Shown one piece after another: positions 48,870-57,646 of a stretch of DNA of 64,000 bases. How positions within the stretch are numbered: position 1 is the first letter of the stretch; each line of letters starts with the position of its first letter. The notes below the pieces were generated by a model. It did no database searches and was not told the origin of the DNA. It saw only the letters and a program-made list of their open reading frames with translations. Made by a program: the position numbers and the translations under genes. Origin of the DNA: CAWJKP01 sp963843465 (GTDB lineage Bacteria > Planctomycetota > Planctomycetia > Pirellulales > Thermoguttaceae); contig CAWJKP010000001.1 in assembly GCA_963843465.1 (NCBI GenBank), positions 1,240,001 through 1,304,000 of the forward strand. The letters run 5' to 3'.

Positions 48870-49793
48870 ATGTGGTCTTTGGGGAACTCACAACAGGTAG
48901 AGCCGTGGCTCGAAATAGCCGAGGCCGTCCATCTTCTCGTTGCCCGGCCGGGCGTCTTGGGCTTCTTCCGCCAGCAGGTGCGCGAGGCCGCCGGCGAGCG
49001 GTTGATGGCCTTTGACCAGAAGAGTGCGCGAGCAGAACTGCGGCGGAATGCCCTGAAGCAAGCTGGGACTTGGCGGGGCCGGCAGAAACTGCCGACGCAG
49101 CCGGCAGTAGGGTGGTTCCATTGGGTCGAGACGTTCCGCGGAGCCGTCAAGTTGCCGGGCAGCTTGAAAACTGCCGACGGCTCGAAACGTCAGTTGAAGG
49201 CGTTCAGGTACATCAAGAGCAAGGGATTTCCCAACGACCTGGACGGTATCGAGTACTCGTGGGACGTGGAGGCGTGGCTTCAACCTGAGTTGTCGCCCGA
49301 CAACGACCCCGACGATACGCCCCCGCTTCCCGTTCCTGGCCGGCCGGTTTCTCTGCTGGAGAAGTTCGCAGGACTGGCGGCGGTTTACGATGCCCACTGG
49401 CGGGGCATGGAGACGATTGGCCCGTGCTCCGATGACTTGGCCGACAGAGAGTCGAATTGGTACGCCCTTCTGGTCCAAGCGGCCAAAGACCTTGACCCAA
49501 CCGACGCCGTGGTCGTGCGTAGTTGGTTGGTCGAGGTGGAGGCGGAGATCGGCAAGCTGAAGGCCGGTGCATCGCCAAAAAAGGGGAAGCGTGGTCCGAA
49601 AGGACCTCGATGCAATTCCACGGAGGACGCGAAGATTTACCGCCGCTGGGAGTTATTTAAGGCTGGTGGGCGCGCCAAGATTGACGACTTTGCACGGAAG
49701 CAACAAGGGGCAGAGAATCGACTCGAAATCAAGGCAGTCCGAGACGCGATTGAGCGTCACCGAAAGCGGCTTGGTCGGAAAGGGCAGAAGTAG
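48870..49793 (+). CDS. Hypothetical protein downstream of the helicase
   Basis: About 307 residues from MWSLGNSQQVEPWLEIAEAV; the start is uncertain because the AAAGGG before it is too close. The C-terminal half is basic and helical: KKGKRGPKGPRCNSTEDAKI, then RWELFKAGGRAKIDDFARKQ and IKAVRDAIERHRKRLGRKG. That tail resembles putative DNA-binding ends seen in mobile-element proteins. No catalytic motif is visible. It may belong to the defence cassette or to the island backbone. Confidence 0.5.
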   Translation: MWSLGNSQQVEPWLEIAEAVHLLVARPGVLGFFRQQVREAAGERLMAFDQKSARAELRRNALKQAGTWRGRQKLPTQPAVGWFHWVETFRGAVKLPGSLKTADGSKRQLKAFRYIKSKGFPNDLDGIEYSWDVEAWLQPELSPDNDPDDTPPLPVPGRPVSLLEKFAGLAAVYDAHWRGMETIGPCSDDLADRESNWYALLVQAAKDLDPTDAVVVRSWLVEVEAEIGKLKAGASPKKGKRGPKGPRCNSTEDAKIYRRWELFKAGGRAKIDDFARKQQGAENRLEIKAVRDAIERHRKRLGRKGQK

Positions 49794-49894
49794 TCCGGAC
49801 AAATTGCCCCTGTAAGTGACATCAGAAAATATTCCGTCCGGCGTGGCCCTGGTTGGCAAAGTGCGGCCGTCCAGGGCTTCTTCTTGCGCGGGCA

Positions 49895-49942
49895 CAGCGG
49901 ACAAATTTCGACGGTGCTCGAAAACCGGCGATTTGTCCGTTT
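49895..49942. repeat. Hairpin repeat, GCGGACAA/TTGTCCG type
   Basis: Arms CAGCGGACAAAT and ATTTGTCCGTTT with a loop of about 24 bases. It is related to the hairpin at 38639-38699, so similar hairpins stand on both sides of the methylase-helicase block. Confidence 0.6.
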
Positions 49943-50016
49943 CATGCCTTATGCTCGGGATATGCCGAGGACCATTCTCCGTCGGCTGAGGAAGTCAACT
50001 CTCTAGGGAGCAAGCA

Positions 50017-50235
50017 ATGAAGACGGAATCGTTCGCGAGCGAGCCTTTGATCTGTACCACAAAGGATGTGACGCAACTGATTCGCGCCGGAGAACGAACG
50101 GTCTGGAGGTGGAGCCACAGTGGAGCGATGCCGGCACCGGTACGAATCGGCGGCGCTGTACGATTTCGCCGCTCGGAGATCGAGGCTTGGATCGAAGCCG
50201 GTTGCCCGCGTGTCGATGGGAGGACCAAGGCATGA
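50017..50235 (+). CDS. Excisionase/AlpA-like HTH protein
   Basis: A 72-residue protein behind AGGGAG. It has the winged-helix pattern ICTTKDVTQLIRAGERTVWR, then SGAMPAPVRIGGAVRFRRSE and IEAWIEAGCP, as in phage excisionases and AlpA. Its stop overlaps the next start (ATGA), so it heads the replication operon. It probably directs integrase-mediated excision or regulates the operon. Confidence 0.8.
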   Translation: MKTESFASEPLICTTKDVTQLIRAGERTVWRWSHSGAMPAPVRIGGAVRFRRSEIEAWIEAGCPRVDGRTKA

Positions 50236-51654
50236 CCTCAGACAACATGGAAATGAAACTCGGACAAGACCAGATTTCACTGCGGCCCCTATCGGAGATT
50301 CGGCCGTCACCGGAAAACGATAAGCTCTATCGGCCTGTCGATCCGGCCAGCCCGGAACAGAAGGATTTGGAAAAGAGCATTAATCAGTACGGGGTCAAAG
50401 TCCCTCTTGTCGTCACCGCTGACGGCTGGATACTCTCGGGACACCGGCGGTACGCCGCGGCGAAAATGGCCGGTCTGGAGGTCGTGCCCTGCCAGACGGA
50501 ACCGATTCACCGAACCGACGACCCGGACAAGTTCCTCGTGCTGCTTCGCGAGTACAACCGGCAGCGAGTGAAGAGCCTCGACGAACAGCTCCGCGAGGAG
50601 GTAGTCTCTGCCGATCCCTCGGAAGCGTACCAGTCGCTGATCGAGTATCGGCAGAAGAAGGCCGACGAAGCCACGGCCGGGGCCGAAACACTGGAGATCA
50701 TCGGGAGCAAGCGGCGATCCAGGATCTCCCCAGCCAAACAGCCGTTTCTGGACGCCATTCGGAAGGTGCTGAAGGAGCGGCGGAAGTTCTGGCCGCTTTC
50801 CGATCGCGGAATTCATTACGCGCTGTTGAACGATCCACCTTTGATCCACGCCTCGAAGCCGGAATCCCGCTACAGGAACACACGTCAATCTTACAAGGCT
50901 TTGGTGGACCTGTTGACTCGCGCACGGCTCGTCAAATTGATTCCCATGCAGGCGATCTCAGACGAAACTCGTCCGGTGATTTGCTGGGATGTACATGCCG
51001 GCGTGCAACCATTCCTGCGCGGAGCTGGCCAGCCTGTTTAAGGGCTACTGGCGAAACTTGATGCAGTCACAGCCCAACCATGTAGAGATCCTCGTCGAGA
51101 AGAACACCGTCGCCCCGATCATCAAGACCGTCGCAGCGAAATACCGTATTCCGTTGACCAGCGGCAGGGGCTTTTGTTCCCTGCCTCCTCGACAGGCAAT
51201 CGCCCAGCGATTTGCCAAGTCCGGCAAGGAGCGGTTGGTACTGCTGATCGTGTCGGACTTTGACCCCGAGGGCGAGCAAATCGCCCAGTCGTTTGCCTCG
51301 TCCATGCGTGACGACTTCCTTATCGCAGCGACCGAGGCGGTCAAAGTTGCCCTGACGGCGCAACAGGTTGAAGAACTCGCGCTTCCGCCGGAGATGAAGG
51401 CGAAGACCACGAGCGTCAACTATCCAAAGTTTAGTGCGAAGCACGGCGATGACGTGTTTGAACTCGAAGCGATCCCGCCAACGGATCTACAGGGAATCAT
51501 GCGTGCGGCGATTGACGAGGTAATCGACGTGGAGGCTTTCAACGCCGAGTTGGACTGTGAGCGGGATGACGCCGCTTTCCTCGAAAACACGCGTCGCCGG
51601 GTAAACGTAGCCTTGTCCGGAGTGCTGGTCGGGGACTTGACGACAGCGGCTTAG
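50232..51654 (+). CDS. ParB-like protein with a C-terminal Toprim-like domain, one frameshift
   Basis: The first frame (50232-51041) has the ParB N-terminal fold: LRPLSEIRPSPENDKLYRPV, GVKVPLVVTADGWILSGHRR, then a helical middle with RKFWPLSDRGIHYALLNDPP. At 51016-51022 CTGCGCGG seems to lack one GC unit. The second frame continues ELASLFKGYWRNLMQSQPNH, VEILVEKNTVAPIIKTVAAK and LVLLIVSDFDPEGEQIAQSF, a Toprim-like DxDPEG strand. From memory, homologues in planctomycete elements are single proteins of about 470 residues with this order. It is predicted to act in island replication or partition. The N-terminal overlap with the excisionase gene supports one operon. Confidence 0.72.
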
Positions 51655-51674
51655 GCAAGACAGGAGAGAATTCG

Positions 51675-54320
51675 ATGAATAATGCCCTGCTAGAAAAAGA
51701 GTGCGAGCCAATGCCGCTGTCTGACCGGACTGCGGTTATCAATGCGTTGAGGATCATTGCCGAGCCGGGGCAGGTTGTCGAGCTGCGGGCCCTTGACGCA
51801 GTGACCGACAAGATTCTGCGGCCCCAAACGGTGTTTGGATTCTTCGACAATGCGGAGAAACTGGCCGATGCCGTAGGAACGATCAAGAGCGCGAGGGGCG
51901 TGTACCTCACACTCAATCCGGTCGCACCGGCCTTACTGGTTCGGGCGCCGAATCAGATTCGCCCGGCGGAGCGGGGCTCGGCAACAAGCGACACCGACAT
52001 TCAGCGGCGAAGATGGCTTCCCATCGACATCGACCCCATGCGACCGGCCGGAATCTCATCGACAAGCGCTGAGCACAAGACTGCACTCGAACAGGCGGTC
52101 AAGGTTAGCAACTACCTGAAGGGGCTGGGATGGCCCGATCCTGTCTTGGCGCTCTCGGGTAATGGTGTCCACCTGTTGTACCGGATTGATCTGCCGGCCG
52201 AAGATGGCGGGATTGTCCGGCGCTGCCTGGAGGCTCTGGCACGACGGTTCGACAGCAAGCGGGTGGAGGTAGATCGGACCGTCGGCAATGCGGGACGAAT
52301 TCTGCGGCTATACGGGACCCGGGCTTGTAAGGGCCAGCCAACGGAGGAACGTCCACACCGGATGTCTCGATTGTCGCGGGTACCGAACCCGTTACAGATC
52401 GTACATCGCGTGGCGTTACAGGAGCTTGCGAATACAGCCGGCCCAGAAGACGCCGGATCGAAACGCAGCTCGCCAACTAATGGACCGCCGTTCGACGTGC
52501 AGGCGTTCATCCAGGAGCACGGCCTGGACGCGACCGGTCCTGAGCCCTGGAGTAGCCGAGAAGGGGCTGGCCAACGGTGGGTCTTGAAGACCTCGCCGAT
52601 GTGCGGCCACCACGATGGGGCGGCGTACATCGTGGAACTCGGGAACGGGGCATTACAGGCGGGGTGCCACCACAACTCCTGCGCGTGGACGTGGGCGGAT
52701 CTCCGGGCGCATTTCGGCGGCGGACAAACGAAGGCTGCGGAGCCGCTGAGAGCACGGCAGCCTGCCGGCCCGCTACCCCAACTCCGGCTGCCTGGCGATA
52801 ACGTCAGTGTCACGACATCGGCCAGGGAGGCGGGAGGGCTGCTGGGGGCAACGGGACGCCACTTCTCAAGGGGAGGCGTTCTGACCGCGAAGCGGATCGA
52901 CCAGGACGAGAATCCTGTGCTGGAGACGGTACGGCCGGCCAGCTTCATTAGCGTCATCGAGGAGGTGGCCCAACCCGTAAAATGGTCGCGGGGGGAGAAA
53001 TGCTGGGCGCCAGCGGTCGTCACGAAGTCCGCGGCGGAGGCAATCCTCTGCGCCGAACCATTCCAGAGCGCATTGCCCTGTATTCGCGGCCTGACCCGGT
53101 GTCCGGTGCTGATTGAACGTGATGGTCAAATCGTGGAAGTGGCGGAGTATGACCGCCCCTCGGGAATCTATGCTGGAGGGCGCCGCGCCGAAGAGGTTCC
53201 CTTGAAGAACGCGAAAGAGTTGCTGGGGTCGCTACTCAACGATTTTCTATTTGCGTCGCCCTCAGACCGATCGAGGGCGATGGCCGCGCTGATTACCCCG
53301 GCACTGGTTTTCGGAGGCTTGCTGCCAGGGCGAGCGTCCGCCATCCTGGTTGAAGCCGACGATTCGCAAGCGGGAAAGGGCTACTTCTGCCGGCTTGTGG
53401 CCGCCGTCTACGCCGACATACCTGCCACGGTGACCCAGAACAGGGGCGTCGGCAGCCTGGAGGAGAGCTTTGACATGGTGATCTCCAAGGGCCGGTCCTT
53501 TATCTGCGTGGACAATGTGCGGGGCTCGTTCAACTCGTCGAAGATCGAAAGCTTCTTGACCGAGGATGAGTACCTTGCACGAACACCATTCTTGCCGCCA
53601 ATCCAGATCGACCCCCGAAAGACGATCCTGCTCGTCACCTCGAATGCAGCGGAGTTTACGAAAGACTTTTCCAACAGGACGAGCGCGATCTGCCTCCGGA
53701 AACAACCGGCAAGCTACCATTTTGCCGAGTTTGCCGAGGGGGACCTGATTGCCTATGTCCGAACCCATCAGCCCCGCTACTTGGGCGCGGTGTTCAGCGT
53801 CATCAAGGAATGGCATTCGGCTGGGAAGCCGCGCAATTCCACGCCCAACCACGACTTCCGCGTATGGTGCCAGATTCTGGACTGGATCGTAACCGAACTC
53901 CTCGGCGAGGCCCCGCTGATGGAAGGCCACCGGCAGATCCAGAAACGGACGGCCAGCCCCCACCTGACGTGGTTGCGGGCCGTAGCCCTTGCTGCCGGAG
54001 TGCAGCGCAGGCTTGGGGAGTGGTTGCGTCCCAACGGCGTGTTGGACATCGTTTCGGAGGCGGGCGACATCGAGATCCCCGGCCACAAGGACGGCGAAGA
54101 CATCGAAAATGAGGACGTTCGCCTCAAGGTGTATCGTGCCATTGGCAAGCGGTTGGGAGCGTGCTTTGGGGGTGACGGCGACCTTGTGGATCTCGGCGGG
54201 TATTTGGTGGAACGACGCGAAACGCCTGACGAAGCCGGCCGAACAAGGAAGGAGTACCAATTCGACCTGCCACACCCGACGGAGTCCTCCCCAAGTGCCC
54301 CCGAAGTCGTTCCGGAATGA
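51675..54320 (+). CDS. AEP-type primase-helicase replication protein
   Basis: An intact 881-residue protein behind AGGAGA. The primase-polymerase domain has RRRWLPIDIDPMRPAG (catalytic DxD, about residue 115), VLALSGNGVHLLYRIDLPAE and VGNAGRILRLYGTRACKGQP. A zinc-finger-like part follows (CGHHDGAAYIVELG, AGCHHNSCAWTW). The C-terminal half has a degenerate P-loop region VEADDSQAGKGYFCRLVAAV and RSFICVDNVRGSFNSSKIES, like the helicase part of integrated-plasmid primases. It would start replication of the excised island. It is the last gene of the excisionase/ParB operon. Confidence 0.8.
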   Translation: MNNALLEKECEPMPLSDRTAVINALRIIAEPGQVVELRALDAVTDKILRPQTVFGFFDNAEKLADAVGTIKSARGVYLTLNPVAPALLVRAPNQIRPAERGSATSDTDIQRRRWLPIDIDPMRPAGISSTSAEHKTALEQAVKVSNYLKGLGWPDPVLALSGNGVHLLYRIDLPAEDGGIVRRCLEALARRFDSKRVEVDRTVGNAGRILRLYGTRACKGQPTEERPHRMSRLSRVPNPLQIVHRVALQELANTAGPEDAGSKRSSPTNGPPFDVQAFIQEHGLDATGPEPWSSREGAGQRWVLKTSPMCGHHDGAAYIVELGNGALQAGCHHNSCAWTWADLRAHFGGGQTKAAEPLRARQPAGPLPQLRLPGDNVSVTTSAREAGGLLGATGRHFSRGGVLTAKRIDQDENPVLETVRPASFISVIEEVAQPVKWSRGEKCWAPAVVTKSAAEAILCAEPFQSALPCIRGLTRCPVLIERDGQIVEVAEYDRPSGIYAGGRRAEEVPLKNAKELLGSLLNDFLFASPSDRSRAMAALITPALVFGGLLPGRASAILVEADDSQAGKGYFCRLVAAVYADIPATVTQNRGVGSLEESFDMVISKGRSFICVDNVRGSFNSSKIESFLTEDEYLARTPFLPPIQIDPRKTILLVTSNAAEFTKDFSNRTSAICLRKQPASYHFAEFAEGDLIAYVRTHQPRYLGAVFSVIKEWHSAGKPRNSTPNHDFRVWCQILDWIVTELLGEAPLMEGHRQIQKRTASPHLTWLRAVALAAGVQRRLGEWLRPNGVLDIVSEAGDIEIPGHKDGEDIENEDVRLKVYRAIGKRLGACFGGDGDLVDLGGYLVERRETPDEAGRTRKEYQFDLPHPTESSPSAPEVVPE

Positions 54321-54677
54321 AAACCACGAGAACCCGCAAGTCCCCGAATGGATTTCCAACTTTTTCTAGGCAGAGTGCTTATACCTCATAGTGAGTGTGG
54401 AGATAGATTATGGTGGGGAGAGAGCGCGTTATTCTTGAAAGTCATTCGGGAACTTCGGGATATTCCGGGCTCATTCCGCCCCAGAAGACGGGCGTGTTGT
54501 GCTTCCCTCCCGCTACCCCCTGCCGCATCATTACCGTCTTCTGCCTGGAGGTATTCGGGTGTGATGTGACAATAGGGTATCTGCCCAACGTGCCCCCTGT
54601 TTGACATGAACAAATCGTGATCGACCATTCGCTTACCTCGCAAAGGGATCGCGGCACAACAATTCGGCTCCAGGTAG
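54321..54677. other. Noncoding stretch between primase and regulator, possible origin
   Basis: No gene is seen. TTCGGGAACTTCGGGATATTCCGG around 54446-54470 contains short direct TTCGGGA-type repeats. The position directly after a primase gene would suit an origin, but no iterons are clear. Confidence 0.3.
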
Positions 54678-54706
54678 TTGACTATCATGCAACCATTGAG
54701 TACAAT
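54678..54706 (+). promoter_or_regulatory. Sigma70-type promoter, probably leaderless
   Basis: TTGACT (54678-54683), 17 bases, TACAAT (54701-54706). The ATG at 54714 lies where transcription should start, so the regulator mRNA would have almost no leader. It drives the HTH-integrase pair. Confidence 0.65.
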
Positions 54707-54713
54707 CCAGCCG

Positions 54714-54941
54714 ATGGAACCAAAGCGTCCAAATAGAGTGAGCGACCAGTTGAGGCGGGAGATCGAGCTGGCCCAGATCAGCCAGTACGAGCTTGCCCGT
54801 AGGATCGGCCTGGATAAATCGGTCATGTCCCGATTCATGCACGGCAAGAGCGGTCTCTCCGTTCAGAACATCGACGCGGTATGTGAACAGTTGGGGCTGG
54901 AGTTGAGGAAGAAGCGGCAGCCCCGCACCAAGAAAGGGTAA
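54714..54941 (+). CDS. Small XRE-like regulator next to the integrase
   Basis: About 75 residues from MEPKRPNRVSDQLRREIELA. Earlier ATGs fall inside the promoter and were rejected. The HTH is AQISQYELARRIGLDKSVMS, followed by RFMHGKSGLSVQNIDAVCEQ and a basic end. It resembles the regulator at 36413. The integrase starts four bases after its stop, so it probably controls integrase level. Confidence 0.78.
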   Translation: MEPKRPNRVSDQLRREIELAQISQYELARRIGLDKSVMSRFMHGKSGLSVQNIDAVCEQLGLELRKKRQPRTKKG

Positions 54942-54945
54942 GGCG

Positions 54946-56814
54946 ATGGCGACGATCTACCGACGAACCCGACGTGAGCCTCTGCCCGAAGGCGCAGAGA
55001 TCGTTGAGCGGAAGGGCCAGCGATTCGCAGTCTGGACGGACAGCAAAGGACGCCACCGTGCCCGGCTGACAAAGGACGGCCTGGCGATCGTCGTTGACCT
55101 GCCCGGCTATGAGATCCAGTTCTTCGACGAGAACGGCAAACGGCGGAAGGAGTCCGTGCGGTGTGGCGACCGGGACACGGCCGAGCAGATTGCGGCTGAG
55201 CGGGAACGGCTGGTCCTATTGCGGCAAAAGGGTCTGGTGGACCCGGCGCAAGAGCGGTTCGCGGCTGAAGGCCGGCGACCCCTGACGGAACACCTGGCGG
55301 ACTTCCGCGCAGCCTTGGAAGCGAGGGGAAACACAGGCCAACACGTTCAAGAGACGCACGCCCAAGCCCTACGGGTTGTCGAACGGTGCAAGGCGGCCTA
55401 TCCTTCGGACATGACGGCATCGGCGGTTCAAGAGGCACTCAAGGCGATTCGGGACGAAGGCCGATCCCTCGGGACGTGCAACCACTATCTGCGGAGCGTT
55501 AAGACGTTCGCCCGATGGATGCACCGGGACAAGCGGACTCGGGACGATGCCCTGGTCGTGCTGGAAGCGTACAACGCAGACACAGACCCGCGGCACGTTC
55601 GGCGGGAGTTGACCCCGGAGGAACTGACCTGGCTGGTTTCGGTGACTGAAAACTACACCCGGCCGGAACACAAGATGCCGGGACCGGACCGGGCGATGCT
55701 GTATCGGCTGGCCTTGGGGTCGGGGCTCCGGGCCAAGGAACTGCGGAGCTTGACGCCCGAGTCGTTCGACCTGGATAGCGACCCACCCGCATTGACGTTG
55801 ACGGCGGCCCACTCCAAGCACCGGAGGGAAGACCTTCAGCCGATCCGGCGGGACCTGGCGGAGTTGTTACGGTCATGGCTGGCGGCGCGGCCGACAGGGG
55901 TCCCCGTGTTCGCTACCCTGGCACTCAAGACGGCTCGGATGCTTCGGTCGGACCTGAAAGTGGCCCGGCGGGCGTGGATCGCGGCGGCGCCGGCTGGGCC
56001 CGAGCAGGAAGCCCGGGGGCGTTCCGATTTTCTCAAGTACCGAAACGCAGCCGGAGAGGTATTCGACTTCCACGCGACCCGCCACACCTACATCTCCGGC
56101 ATTGTGGCCGGCGGGGCGAGCGTCAAGACCTGCCAAGAACTGGCACGGCACTCCACCCCAACCCTGACCATCGGCCGATACTCCCACGCTCGACTACATG
56201 ATATTCAGGGGGCGTTGGAAGCCCTCCCGAGTTCGACGAACGGTGCGGCAACGGCAGTTGAGCGACAGGAAACGACCCTGCGCAAGACGGGTACGGAAGA
56301 CGTGCCTACGGTCGATGCGACCATGCCGAATAATCACTTACGGCGACGAAACGTGGGGGCAGAAATGGGGGCAGTTGAGCGGCGGGGGACGGCATCCACT
56401 GGCGATACGCGGCGAAACACAAGCAGGTTGACCGGAGAGCGGAACAATCCCCAGCCCGTGCCGCAAGTGCTTGCCCTGCCAAGAAATGGGAACTGCCGGC
56501 AAGTCTTGGCGACTGCCGGCAGCAAACCCACTTCAGACGGGTCAGAAATGCACCCCCTGGGGGAGTCGAACCCCCGTTCTCGGACTGAGAATCCGATGTC
56601 CTTGGCCACTAGACGAAGGGGGCACGGGGAAACGTCGCCAACGGCAACGCTAGGCACCGTTACGCCAGTATCGGACCGATTCACGCCAAACGTGATATGT
56701 ATCCTCGGCCTTCTCGGATGTCAAGCGCCCCCCGGAGGAGGATCACCGATCCGCTCCTGGACCTGCGGAGCAGTCATCGGGCCCAGTTCAACCCCGTTCT
56801 TGTGGATTACGTAG
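54946..56814 (+). CDS. Tyrosine integrase of the island, C-terminus altered by integration
   Basis: 622 codons as it stands. The SAM-like core-binding part is at about residues 100-215 (LGTCNHYLRSVKTFARWMHR). The catalytic domain has LGSGLRAKELRSL (first Arg), AHSKHRREDLQPI (Lys), DFHATRHTYISGI (HxxR) and ELARHSTPTLTIGRYSHA (His and Tyr). From residue 535 the frame runs through the att core (MHPLGESNPRSRTEN) and then across the antisense of tRNA-Glu into host DNA, giving about 70 unrelated residues. In the circular island it would instead continue into the tail at 34837-35038. It catalyses integration at tRNA-Glu. Which form is active is unknown. Confidence 0.88.
   Translation: MATIYRRTRREPLPEGAEIVERKGQRFAVWTDSKGRHRARLTKDGLAIVVDLPGYEIQFFDENGKRRKESVRCGDRDTAEQIAAERERLVLLRQKGLVDPAQERFAAEGRRPLTEHLADFRAALEARGNTGQHVQETHAQALRVVERCKAAYPSDMTASAVQEALKAIRDEGRSLGTCNHYLRSVKTFARWMHRDKRTRDDALVVLEAYNADTDPRHVRRELTPEELTWLVSVTENYTRPEHKMPGPDRAMLYRLALGSGLRAKELRSLTPESFDLDSDPPALTLTAAHSKHRREDLQPIRRDLAELLRSWLAARPTGVPVFATLALKTARMLRSDLKVARRAWIAAAPAGPEQEARGRSDFLKYRNAAGEVFDFHATRHTYISGIVAGGASVKTCQELARHSTPTLTIGRYSHARLHDIQGALEALPSSTNGAATAVERQETTLRKTGTEDVPTVDATMPNNHLRRRNVGAEMGAVERRGTASTGDTRRNTSRLTGERNNPQPVPQVLALPRNGNCRQVLATAGSKPTSDGSEMHPLGESNPRSRTENPMSLATRRRGHGETSPTATLGTVTPVSDRFTPNVICILGLLGCQAPPGGGSPIRSWTCGAVIGPSSTPFLWIT
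56550..56591. repeat. attR, 42-bp core inside tRNA-Glu
   Basis: Identical to 34795-34836. It covers the tRNA from its 3' discriminator to the anticodon loop and also codes for integrase residues 535-549. Confidence 0.92.
56551..56623 (-). tRNA. tRNA-Glu (anticodon CTC)
   Basis: Read on the minus strand from 56623: acceptor GCCCCCT, D arm, anticodon stem TCGGA/TCCGA with loop TTCTCAG (anticodon CTC), T arm GGGGG-TTCGACT-CCCCC, acceptor 3' strand AGGGGGT with a G-U first pair, discriminator G. CCA is not encoded. It lies antisense within the integrase frame and is the island's insertion site. Confidence 0.93.
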
Positions 56815-57581
56815 TCCAGCATCTTTCCCATCAGGGGGTCCTCAAGCATCGACCGGATCGGAAGCAACTCCTGAAGTAAGTTCGCCGATTCGTGATACTT
56901 GTGCTGCTTGGTGGTCAGGATCCAACACTCGCCTGCCAGACCGTAGGCGCGAAGCTCGGGCTCACTGGCATCCAGGGCGGCAAACTCTTTGAAGATCTTC
57001 ATCGCTTCCCGGTCTTTGTCTTCTTTGAGGCAAATCCCGGCGAGCTTCTGCTTAGCGTGGCAGACCCAGGGTCGCTTGTCGGGAAAAAAGTCGATCACCG
57101 CCCGCCAGGTTTCCTCCGTCCCTACCTGACTGGCATAGAGAAACTGAGCCGCCACATTCGGCTGGCGAGGAACTTGCCGGGGACGATTGGCCACGTCCGC
57201 CAAGAGAAAACGGTCGACGGTCGCCCAGTAGGCCGCCAAGGAGCCGAGCAAAGAAGCGGCCAGTGCGGCAATCACCCAGAAAGCCAATCTCGATCGGCCG
57301 CGAGGCTGCGTTGGCGCGGCTCGCATCAGCGTCTGGAGCCGCTGCGTCGCCTCCGAGCGCGCGCTTGCCGGTATCTGGACGCTCGCCGACTCCCAACCGG
57401 AGATCTCGGCCGGCCAATCCTCGCCCAAATGCGTCTGTTGGACTTGCCGCAAGTCGGCAGTGCCGTGGCGGGCGATCCACTGCCGCAGGTTCAAACCCTG
57501 GACGTACTCCTGGGCGATGTAATAGATATCGCCGATCCGGCCGGCATCGCGGTTGGTGGGGAGGCATCGCTCATGGTACGG
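56721..57581 (-). pseudogene. Ser/Thr kinase remnant with membrane segment and GYF_2-like tail
   Basis: The frame is open from a stop at 57582-57584 and enters at AGRIGDIYYIAQEYVQGLNL, the hinge region of a Hanks-type kinase. The N-lobe and the catalytic and activation loops are absent. A linker, one membrane helix LAFWVIAALAASLLGSLAAY, a helical periplasmic part and KNGVELGPMTAPQVQERIGD, a GYF_2-like end, follow. No ATG fits, only a TTG at 57494. It is probably a deletion remnant of a planctomycete receptor kinase. Confidence 0.5.
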
Positions 57582-57646
57582 TTAAGTATGAAACCCCGCG
57601 GCCAAGAAGGCAACCGTTGTAGCAGGCACACGCCGCGTGCCGCCCA

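Larger units (their letters stand above)
34795..56591. mobile_element. Genomic island in tRNA-Glu(CTC), 21.8 kb
   Basis: Perfect 42-base direct repeats at 34795-34836 and 56550-56591 bound the segment. The right copy is part of an intact tRNA-Glu gene and the left is the bare 3' part of that tRNA. A tyrosine integrase ends at the right boundary. The interval holds a replication module (excisionase-like, ParB/Toprim-like, AEP primase), two small HTH regulators, a recombinase remnant and a methylase/helicase defence-like cassette. No conjugation or phage structural genes were seen, so transfer would need a helper. Confidence 0.9.

Noticed and set aside
34795..56591. Prophage
   Set aside because: No capsid, terminase, portal, tail or lysis gene was recognised in the island.
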